A stretch of 6,391 nucleotides of DNA from Bacteroidales bacterium (GTDB lineage Bacteria > Bacteroidota > Bacteroidia > Bacteroidales > UBA932), in NCBI GenBank assembly GCA_017555925.1, contig JAFZFL010000202.1:1-6391 (forward strand), read 5' to 3'. Below, piece after piece: positions 1 to 4,804 of this stretch. The notes under the pieces were generated by a model. It saw nothing but the letters and a program-made list of their open reading frames with translations. It was not told the DNA's origin and ran no database searches. The position numbers were made by a program, and so were the translations under genes. The first letter of the stretch is position 1, and every line of letters starts with the position of its first letter.

Positions 1-50
1 CAAAGAACTCTATTTTGTGTCCGTTCTGGAGATATTTCCTTTCCGAAACG
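1..50 (-). other. 5' leader of the gene left of the window, candidate rRNA operon leader
   Basis: The minus-strand transcript from the promoter at 87-56 runs through this stretch and contains no start codon that opens a convincing reading frame before the edge. It ends in GAGTTCTTTG (10-1). Bacteroidetes rRNA operons commonly carry a GTTCTTTGA-type boxA-like antitermination motif shortly before 16S rRNA. The combination of a consensus promoter, an A-tract and this motif suggests that an rRNA operon starts just outside. The 16S gene itself is not visible, and an ordinary protein gene with a leader of 50 nt or more remains possible. Confidence 0.45.
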
Positions 51-55
51 GGTTG

Positions 56-87
56 CAAAGATATGTAGCTTTTTTTTACCAACCAAA
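56..87 (-). promoter_or_regulatory. Leftward Bacteroidetes-type promoter, possibly of an rRNA operon
   Basis: Read on the minus strand, TTTG (87-84) is followed by exactly 20 nt and then TATCTTTG (63-56). This is a full match to the Bacteroidetes primary sigma factor consensus (TTTG, 19-21 nt, TAnnTTTG). A run of eight A residues lies in the spacer, and AT-rich DNA upstream could act as an UP-like element. Transcription would start near position 49-51 and leave the window at its left edge. The match to the consensus is seen directly. Strength and start site are inferred. Confidence 0.7.
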
Positions 88-233
88 TATTTTTTGAAAA
101 AAAATTCAATATTTTTATTAAATTCTTGATAATCAGCGAGAAAAATTTTTAAATATTTTCTAACTTTTTTCTGTCGGGATAAAAATGAATGCTATTTTAA
201 GGCTATTTCTGCATTTTAAAGTAGTTATTTTAC
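88..233. other. AT-rich intergenic region between divergent promoters
   Basis: This stretch separates the leftward promoter from the chromate transporter promoter. I see no gene, tRNA or strong hairpin in it. It is dominated by A and T tracts. Two similar elements, GCTATTTTAAG (191-201) and GCATTTTAAAG (211-221), start 20 bp apart, about two helical turns. This could be a regulator-binding direct repeat or simple AT-rich similarity. Confidence 0.5.
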
Positions 234-241
234 TACCTTTG
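234..241 (+). promoter_or_regulatory. Promoter -7 element of the chromate transporter genes
   Basis: TACCTTTG matches the Bacteroidetes -7 consensus TAnnTTTG exactly and lies 32 nt before the start codon at 274. Transcription should start near 247-249, giving a 5' leader of about 25 nt. A good -33 TTTG at the proper 19-21 nt distance is missing; the nearest sequence is TCTG at 208-211 with a 22-nt spacer. The promoter may therefore be weak or activator-dependent. An inverted repeat, GTAGT (221-225) and ACTAC (232-236), overlaps the element. Confidence 0.55.
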
Positions 242-273
242 CGCACTCAAATCAGACCACTTTTTGAACTGAA

Positions 274-819
274 ATGAACACTTACCTTCAAATATTTTCT
301 TGCTTTGCAAAAATTGGGGCCTTCACAATTGGAGGAGGCTATGCAATGATTCCTATAATACAGAAGGAAGTGGTCGAAAAAAAGGGGTGGATTGAGGAGC
401 AGGATTTTTTGGATGTGCTTGCAATTTCACAGTCGGCTCCCGGAATATTGGCAGTCAATATCTCCATTTTTCTTGGATACAGGCTCAAAGGAGTAAAAGG
501 GAGCATTGTTGCAACACTCGGGAGCGCACTCCCCTCTTTCCTTATAATTCTTGCCATTGCCATGTTCTTTGCCGGATACCAGGAGAATCCTGCTGTAATA
601 AAAATCTTTAAAGGTATCAGGCCGGCAGTTGTTGCCTTAATTGCAGCACCTGTCATAAACATGGCTAAAAAATCAAAACTCAATATATATACCGGAGCGG
701 CCGCAATTGCAACAATGGCTCTCGTAGCCTTTCTTAAAGTATCCCCTCTATATATATTGTTGGCAACTGCCATTATCTTTATAAGTATAACCACTTTCAA
801 CAAAAGGAGGTCAAAATGA
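274..819 (+). CDS. Chromate transporter, half-size CHR family subunit (first of pair)
   Basis: This 181-residue hydrophobic protein is one half of a CHR-family (ChrA-like) transporter. Full-length ChrA of about 400 residues has two homologous halves; short-chain members consist of one half and usually occur in pairs. Family marks are visible: FTIGGG (17-22) followed by YAMIPIIQKEVV, SQSAPG (52-57), LPSF (86-89) and an RP pair (116-117). Four to six membrane helices can be traced, and the tail KRRSK is basic. ATG 274 follows the TACCTTTG promoter by a short leader and begins directly at the family's N-terminal helix. No Shine-Dalgarno sequence precedes it. It overlaps the next gene by 4 bp (ATGA), so the two are translationally coupled and probably form a heteromeric inner-membrane carrier. 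Chromate efflux is the family's named activity; the true substrate in an anaerobic Bacteroidetes is unproven. Confidence 0.88.
   Translation: MNTYLQIFSCFAKIGAFTIGGGYAMIPIIQKEVVEKKGWIEEQDFLDVLAISQSAPGILAVNISIFLGYRLKGVKGSIVATLGSALPSFLIILAIAMFFAGYQENPAVIKIFKGIRPAVVALIAAPVINMAKKSKLNIYTGAAAIATMALVAFLKVSPLYILLATAIIFISITTFNKRRSK
804..811 (+). promoter_or_regulatory. Strong Shine-Dalgarno sequence for the second transporter gene
   Basis: AAGGAGGT lies 4 nt before ATG 816, inside the end of the upstream gene. It is an essentially complete complement of the 16S anti-Shine-Dalgarno sequence. No other gene in this window has anything comparable, in keeping with the general scarcity of Shine-Dalgarno sites in Bacteroidetes. 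It fixes the start of the downstream gene. Confidence 0.7.
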
Positions 820-1340
820 TTTACCTGCAACTCTTTTATACCTTCTTTATAATTGGCACATTCACTTTTGGAGGCGGATATGCCATGCTGTCTTTAATAC
901 AAAATGAGGTGGTTGTAAACCATCAATGGATTACTGCCCAGGAATTTACAGACATGGTTGCCATATCGCAAATGACCCCTGGTCCAATAGGGATCAATAG
1001 CGCCACTTATGTTGGCTATGCCGTAAGCGGCAATTTTTTTGGTTCATTGGTTGCCACAATAGCTGTCACTCTTCCCTCTTTTATAATAATCCTTACAATA
1101 TGCAGGTTATATATGAGATTCAAAGAGAGCAATTTCTTTGCATCGCTCATGAAATTTCTCCGTCCGGTGGTTATAGGAATGATTGCCGCAGCTGCAGCCA
1201 TCCTTGTTACAGATGAAAACTTTATCGATTACACAAGCTGGCTGCTCTTTGCCTTCACTTTCATAGGAAGCCAATGGCTAAAAATAAACCCTATCCTCCT
1301 TATTGTTGTTGCAGGAGCAATAGGGTTCATAATATATTAA
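816..1340 (+). CDS. Chromate transporter, half-size CHR family subunit (second of pair)
   Basis: This is a 174-residue membrane protein homologous to its upstream neighbour. It shares FTFGGG (16-21) with YAMLSLIQNEVV, SQMTPG (51-56), LPSF (86-89) and RP (116-117), in the same order and at nearly the same positions. The two genes therefore reflect an old duplication of the CHR half-domain. Four to six hydrophobic helices are evident, and the C-terminus ends in a helix. The start at ATG 816 overlaps the preceding stop codon (ATGA) and has a strong Shine-Dalgarno site 4 nt upstream. The likely role is the partner subunit of a two-protein CHR carrier in the inner membrane. The gene ends 43 bp from the 3' end of the convergent DUF308 gene. 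Substrate is not proven. Confidence 0.88.
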   Translation: MIYLQLFYTFFIIGTFTFGGGYAMLSLIQNEVVVNHQWITAQEFTDMVAISQMTPGPIGINSATYVGYAVSGNFFGSLVATIAVTLPSFIIILTICRLYMRFKESNFFASLMKFLRPVVIGMIAAAAAILVTDENFIDYTSWLLFAFTFIGSQWLKINPILLIVVAGAIGFIIY

Positions 1341-1359
1341 TGTTTCAGGTCTCCAATAA

Positions 1360-1385
1360 AAATATCCTCTTCCCGACAGATATTT
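1360..1385 (-). terminator. Possible weak terminator of the DUF308 gene
   Basis: An inverted repeat, AAATATC (1360-1366) and GATATTT (1379-1385) with a 12-nt loop, overlaps the stop codon of the minus-strand gene. Read on the minus strand it is followed by TTATT, a short U-rich tail. The stem is only 7 bp and AT-rich, so it may be weak or coincidental. Nothing better is visible in the 43-bp convergent gap. Confidence 0.27.
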
Positions 1386-2031
1386 ACTCTTCCTCCTCCA
1401 CCTCCTCAAAAGGAATCTCCTCCACCGCTGCCGGCACAAATTTCCCATCCTTGCCAAACTTCACTTTTCTCAACATCCATGCAGCAATAAGCTCCTCAAC
1501 ACCATAAACGACCAGACATCCGCCAAAGAACATTGTAAGCACATCCTTTGCTGTAAATGGCTGGAAAAATAGTATTACGCCACACAATGTTATAACTATC
1601 GGGACAATGTAAAAAAAGATTGGCAACGATGCATGTCTGTTGCTTATAAAAAGGTTTATAAGTTGGCCCAAGCCCAAAAAGAGCAAAATTGCACCGAAAA
1701 GGAAAACAAGAATACTCACAAAAAAACCGGGGAAAATAAAAATAAGCAGACCAAAAAAGAGATATATAGAGACATTGAGCGAAGCAAAAGCCCTCAAAAT
1801 ATCTCTCTGCCGCTTACGGTCAGGCCCCATCTCCTGCACCTCCTCTCTCTCTGCCCTTATGTTTGCAAAGAGGGTTACAACTCCTATAGCTATAAGGAAA
1901 GCAGCTATCACCTTAACTATAATATTAAGCATAGAGGCAGGCCATATCAACAAAGCCATACCCATCAACAGCATAATAACGCCTCTAAAAGCAGAGGTAG
2001 TTCTGTTTGTTATAGAATAAATTACACGCAT
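1384..2031 (-). CDS. DUF308/HdeD-family integral membrane protein
   Basis: This 215-residue protein has six predicted helices in three hydrophobic pairs: about 17-33 and 36-56, 87-103 and 105-128, 137-156 and 163-187. This is the layout of the DUF308/HdeD family, which includes E. coli HdeD, implicated in acid resistance. A charged cytosolic-looking loop (57-80, rich in R, E and K) separates the first pair from the second. The C-terminal tail is soluble and strongly acidic, ending VEEEE, with a KFGKDGKFVP segment before it. ATG 2031 is chosen because the first helix follows shortly after and a -7 element lies upstream at 2098-2091. The gene converges on the transporter pair and diverges from the threonine operon, so it is probably transcribed alone. 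Its biochemical role is unknown; membrane stress or acid adaptation is only a family-level guess. Confidence 0.8.
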   Translation of the reverse strand: MRVIYSITNRTTSAFRGVIMLLMGMALLIWPASMLNIIVKVIAAFLIAIGVVTLFANIRAEREEVQEMGPDRKRQRDILRAFASLNVSIYLFFGLLIFIFPGFFVSILVFLFGAILLFLGLGQLINLFISNRHASLPIFFYIVPIVITLCGVILFFQPFTAKDVLTMFFGGCLVVYGVEELIAAWMLRKVKFGKDGKFVPAAVEEIPFEEVEEEE

Positions 2032-2090
2032 ACGAATATTATTTGTCTTACACTTATCTTAATTTTCAACCAGTTACTGCATTGAACACA

Positions 2091-2098
2091 CAAATCTA
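2091..2098 (-). promoter_or_regulatory. Promoter -7 element of the DUF308 gene
   Basis: On the minus strand the sequence is TAGATTTG, an exact TAnnTTTG match, 59 nt upstream of the start codon at 2031. This implies a 5' leader of roughly 50 nt. A -33 TTTG at 19-21 nt is not present; the nearest minus-strand TTG, at 2127-2125, has a 26-nt spacer. The call rests on the -7 match and its position alone. Confidence 0.45.
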
Positions 2099-2121
2099 CA
2101 ACAAAAGTTCAAAAAAATATC

Positions 2122-2134
2122 TTACAATTTGTAA
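2122..2134. promoter_or_regulatory. Palindrome TTACAATTTGTAA, candidate operator over the -33 of the thr promoter
   Basis: Two perfect 6-bp arms, TTACAA and TTGTAA, flank a single central T. The right arm contains the TTTG (2128-2131) that would serve as the -33 element of the thr promoter. A symmetric site in this position could bind a dimeric regulator that blocks polymerase. AT-rich DNA produces such palindromes by chance, so the function is inferred. Confidence 0.35.
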
Positions 2135-2161
2135 CAACTATGCAAAATATTTATAACTTTG
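2128..2161 (+). promoter_or_regulatory. Promoter of the threonine operon
   Basis: TTTG (2128-2131) is followed by 22 nt and then TAACTTTG (2154-2161), an exact match to the Bacteroidetes -7 consensus TAnnTTTG. The spacer is slightly longer than the usual 19-21 nt. Transcription should begin near 2166-2169, which leaves almost no untranslated RNA before the leader peptide ATG at 2171. No other TAnnTTTG site lies between here and the kinase gene at 2423, so this is the most likely promoter for the whole operon. Confidence 0.65.
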
Positions 2162-2170
2162 TGGCCAGCT

Positions 2171-2257
2171 ATGAGAAGAAACCTTTTATACAATCTAATT
2201 ATCAATGGTTTGGTAATCACCACTACATCTACAACCATTACCCCTTGGGGGGTTTAG
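2171..2257 (+). CDS. thrL: Threonine operon leader peptide (attenuator ORF)
   Basis: This is a 28-codon reading frame, too short for ordinary gene callers. It starts MRRNLLYN and carries the run ITTTSTTITPWGV at its end, with 6 Thr and 4 Ile among 28 residues. E. coli ThrL similarly has a basic N-terminus followed by a Thr/Ile run and controls thrABC by ribosome stalling when charged Thr-tRNA and Ile-tRNA are scarce. Here the frame sits just downstream of the thr promoter and 165 nt upstream of aspartate kinase, which strongly supports the same role. Thr codons used are ACC, ACT and ACA. GC-rich sequence at its 3' end (C4-TT-G6, 2241-2252) can form a hairpin. ATG 2171 is the only in-frame ATG, and it gives a nearly leaderless message. 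The gene symbol is by functional analogy with E. coli. Confidence 0.8.
   Translation: MRRNLLYNLIINGLVITTTSTTITPWGV
2204..2253 (+). promoter_or_regulatory. Alternative RNA pairings within the thr leader (candidate attenuator)
   Basis: Three pairings overlap. GGTAAT (2212-2217) pairs with ATTACC (2237-2242). AATGGTT (2204-2210) pairs with AACCATT (2233-2239). ACCCC (2240-2244) pairs with GGGGT (2249-2253) around a TTGG loop. The first excludes the other two because it shares bases with both; the second and third can coexist as adjacent stems. This is the logic of an attenuator, and ribosome position on the Thr codons (2219-2242) would decide which forms. There is no clean U-run directly after the GC hairpin, so which state terminates is unclear. 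Confidence 0.45.
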
Positions 2258-2422
2258 TCTGTTATATATTCTCATTTTCATATTGTTTTTTATTACGAAT
2301 GATAAAAACAATCCACAGTTAAATTAATTTCTTTTACTTTTTTATTAGTATTTCTTATAATTCATAAGCCAATTCTATTAGAAAAAGTATTAAAAACGTA
2401 ATAATCTTAAAATTTATATAAT
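2258..2422 (+). other. AT-rich leader between the thr leader peptide and aspartate kinase
   Basis: This 165-nt stretch holds no further gene and no consensus -7 element. It is U-rich on the transcript from about 2262 to 2294. An AT-rich inverted repeat, ATTGTTTTT (2282-2290) with AAAAACAAT (2304-2312), forms a 9-bp stem, and a T-rich stretch follows at 2329-2344. A smaller repeat, CTTAT (2354-2358) with ATAAG (2364-2368), lies nearer the kinase gene. These may belong to the attenuator's termination zone, but stability cannot be judged without folding calculations. Confidence 0.45.
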
Positions 2423-3787
2423 ATGTTAGTTTTGAAATTCGGAGGCTCATGTGTTGGAAGTATTGAGGGCCTTAACAGTTTGAAGAGTATTGTTGGAAAT
2501 CATCAGAAACCTTGCATTGTTGTTGTATCAGCAATTACAGGTATAACAAATATGTTGATAGATATTTTTGAGAAAGCAGTAAGTCCGGGCAGCAAATATA
2601 AAGATGACCTTGCACTGGTAAAGGAGAAACACCTTGTACTTGCAAAAGAGATGTTGTCTGCCGACAAATATGAAGAGTTCAATGCAGAGCTTGAAGATGA
2701 TTTTGAAAAACTTGAGAACCTTTTGAGCAGCGTTTCAATAATGAGGAACAATCTTAAGAATCTCGAAGACCATGTTCTCTCAATGGGTGAACAATTCTCT
2801 TCAAAAATGATTGTCAAGATGTTTGATGATGCTGTCAGAATTGACGGACGTGAACTTATTGTTACCAAGAGAAGCGGCGATGCATCACAAATTCTTTGGG
2901 ATGAAACTTGCAACAGAGTAAATGCAGCTTTTGAAAACTTCAACTCACTTGCAGTTGTCCCTGGTTTCTGCGGCCGTACTCCCGACGGTTATGTTACCAC
3001 TCTTGGAAGAGGAGGCTCAGACCTTTCTGCAGCAATGATTGCAGCTGCTGTTGGAGCAGAGGAGGTTCATATCTGGACAGATGTTGACGGCATGATGACC
3101 TCAGACCCTACTGTTGTAAAAGAGGCATTGACCATCCCTTCACTTTCATACGCAGAGGCAGCCGAATTGTGTCACTTTGGAGCTAAAGTACTCTTTACCC
3201 CGGCTATATGGCCAGCCATAAAGAGCAATACCCCTATAAGAATATTAAATGCCTTTAATCCTCAAAACAAAGGCACACTTATAAATAATGATGGAGGGGA
3301 GAACAATGACATGCCTGTTACTGGCATCACCCACGTTGGCCATATCTCTTTGATTACAGTATTTGGAAATGGTCTTATGGGACAGGTAGGAACCTCATAC
3401 CGTCTGTTTGGTTCATTGGCAGACAAAGGTATAAACATTGTCTTCATTGCTCAGGCTTCATCTGAATACAGCATCAGTTTTGCTGTGAAGGACGAAGATG
3501 GCCAAAAAGCCCTTGACATCATTAAGAGGAACCTTGAGGCCGATGAGATTCATGGTTCATATATTGATGTAGCAATTGAAAAAGATATGGCTATAGTGGC
3601 CATAGTAGGAAAACGCATGAGAATGACTCCTGGAATATCGGCAAGAATCTTTACAGCCCTTGGAAACAATAATGTAAATGTTGTTGCAACAGCACAAGGC
3701 GGTTCGGAGCTCAATGTATCTGTAATTGTAAAAGATTCCGATGTTAAAAAAGGAGTTGAAGTTCTTCATAAAGAGTTTTTCAAATGA
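2423..3787 (+). CDS. Aspartate kinase, monofunctional ThrA-type
   Basis: This enzyme phosphorylates aspartate to 4-phospho-aspartate, the first step toward threonine, methionine, lysine and isoleucine. The 454 residues comprise an amino-acid-kinase domain (about 1-290) and two C-terminal ACT domains (about 305-370 and 388-454). Visible motifs are KFGGSC (5-10), SAITGITN (36-43), MGEQFSS (121-127), GRGGSD (195-200), WTDVDG (218-223) and TSDP (226-229). The ACT signatures QASSEYSISF (344-353) and AQGGSELNVSV (424-434) closely resemble those of bifunctional ThrA, implying allosteric feedback, probably by threonine. The protein ends at the point where ThrA's homoserine dehydrogenase domain would begin. 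ATG 2423 starts right at the KFGG strand and lacks a Shine-Dalgarno site. The stop overlaps the thrB start by 4 bp (ATGA). It could be named thrA or lysC; position favours a thr-pathway role. Confidence 0.92.
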   Translation: MLVLKFGGSCVGSIEGLNSLKSIVGNHQKPCIVVVSAITGITNMLIDIFEKAVSPGSKYKDDLALVKEKHLVLAKEMLSADKYEEFNAELEDDFEKLENLLSSVSIMRNNLKNLEDHVLSMGEQFSSKMIVKMFDDAVRIDGRELIVTKRSGDASQILWDETCNRVNAAFENFNSLAVVPGFCGRTPDGYVTTLGRGGSDLSAAMIAAAVGAEEVHIWTDVDGMMTSDPTVVKEALTIPSLSYAEAAELCHFGAKVLFTPAIWPAIKSNTPIRILNAFNPQNKGTLINNDGGENNDMPVTGITHVGHISLITVFGNGLMGQVGTSYRLFGSLADKGINIVFIAQASSEYSISFAVKDEDGQKALDIIKRNLEADEIHGSYIDVAIEKDMAIVAIVGKRMRMTPGISARIFTALGNNNVNVVATAQGGSELNVSVIVKDSDVKKGVEVLHKEFFK

Positions 3788-4776
3788 AAAGGATAAAAGT
3801 TTTTGCACCAGGCACCATTGCAAATATAGGTTGCGGATTTGACGTTATGGGACTCGCTTTGGATGGCGTAGGAGATTTGCTGGAAGCAGTTCTATTTGAC
3901 AATCTTCAACAACTTGAACAAGAATATACAGGAGAGGTATATACCACCCCCAACTGCACCGTTTCCATAAAGAACAGCAGTAATGTTGCACTTCCAACCA
4001 ACATACGGGAGAATGTTCTTACCCCCGCAATATTAAAAATGTGTGAGGAGTATGCTAAAAAGTCCAACGCTCAAAAAGAGCTCCTTCTTGGCTTCAATAT
4101 TCTTGAAAAAATACGTCCCGGAAGCGGTATAGGATCAAGTGCTGCAGCCTCTGCATCGGGTGTATATGCACTCAACCAGCTTCTTGACAAGCCTTTCACA
4201 GATGATGAGCTGGTTGATTTTTCAATGGAAGGCGAAAAACTTATAAGCGGCACACCACATGCCGACAATGTTGCGCCTGCCATAATAGGAGGAGTTGTTT
4301 TTATCAGAGGATACAACCCTACAGACCTCATACGTCTGCCTGTCCCTGATAATTTCTTCTGCACAGTAGTGCATCCCCACATAACAGTAAGCACAAAGGA
4401 AGCCCGCGAAATACTTCCAAAAGCTGTCGAACGCAAAGATGCAATTACACAGTGGGGTAATGTTGGAGGGTTTGTTGCCGGACTGCTGTTGAATGACCTC
4501 GACCTGTTGGGACGCTCTGTTAAAGATGTAATAGCGGAGCCATATAGAAAAGGCTTTATTCCAGGCTATGATACCCTTAAAGAGACACTGCTCGACAAAG
4601 GCATGATTGGAGTGAACATAGCAGGCTCAGGCCCATCTGTATTTGCACTCTCAAAAAGCATGGAACAAGCAAAAGGGGCAGAAGAGATCATGAAACAACA
4701 TTTCAGTTCTCAAAATATTGATTGTGAAGTATATGTAAACAAAGTTGGCAAATGCGGAGCCCGCATTGTTGAATAA
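3784..4776 (+). CDS. thrB: Homoserine kinase (GHMP family)
   Basis: ThrB transfers phosphate from ATP to homoserine, giving O-phosphohomoserine, the substrate of the next gene's product. The 330-residue length is typical. GHMP-kinase marks are clear: an N-terminal APGTIANIGCGFDVMGLAL (8-26), the ATP-binding glycine-rich loop PGSGIGSSAAASA (112-124), a HADNVAPAIIGG segment (159-170) and the C-terminal motif GSGPSVFAL (281-289). The enzyme is cytosolic. ATG 3784 overlaps the kinase stop codon (ATGA), pointing to translational coupling and matched expression. Threonine synthase follows after 28 nt. No key residue appears to be missing. Confidence 0.95.
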   Translation: MKRIKVFAPGTIANIGCGFDVMGLALDGVGDLLEAVLFDNLQQLEQEYTGEVYTTPNCTVSIKNSSNVALPTNIRENVLTPAILKMCEEYAKKSNAQKELLLGFNILEKIRPGSGIGSSAAASASGVYALNQLLDKPFTDDELVDFSMEGEKLISGTPHADNVAPAIIGGVVFIRGYNPTDLIRLPVPDNFFCTVVHPHITVSTKEAREILPKAVERKDAITQWGNVGGFVAGLLLNDLDLLGRSVKDVIAEPYRKGFIPGYDTLKETLLDKGMIGVNIAGSGPSVFALSKSMEQAKGAEEIMKQHFSSQNIDCEVYVNKVGKCGARIVE

Positions 4777-4804
4777 GAGGTTCCAATTATAAAACTCTGA
4801 AAAT

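Noticed and set aside
339..830. 163-codon minus-strand frame opposite the first transporter gene
   Set aside because: It mirrors the hydrophobic coding sequence of a recognised CHR-family gene and has no family motif of its own.
1633..2085. Long plus-strand frames opposite the DUF308 gene
   Set aside because: They are Lys/Ser/His-rich, low-complexity translations on the antisense of a clear six-helix membrane protein gene that has its own promoter. They are shadows.
2140..2322. 60-codon plus-strand reading frame over the thr leader region
   Set aside because: Its ATG lies upstream of the -7 element, so it would not be in the thr transcript. Its composition is unremarkable, and the 28-codon frame at 2171 explains the region far better.
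2258..2422. Metabolite riboswitch (such as a lysine riboswitch) in the leader of the kinase gene
   Set aside because: The stretch is short and AT-rich, without the multi-helix GC-containing core expected of a lysine riboswitch. The leader peptide is the simpler explanation.
3785..3790. Frameshift that might have separated a homoserine dehydrogenase domain from the kinase
   Set aside because: thrB starts in the overlapping ATGA, and no dehydrogenase sequence follows in any frame, so there is no broken fusion here.
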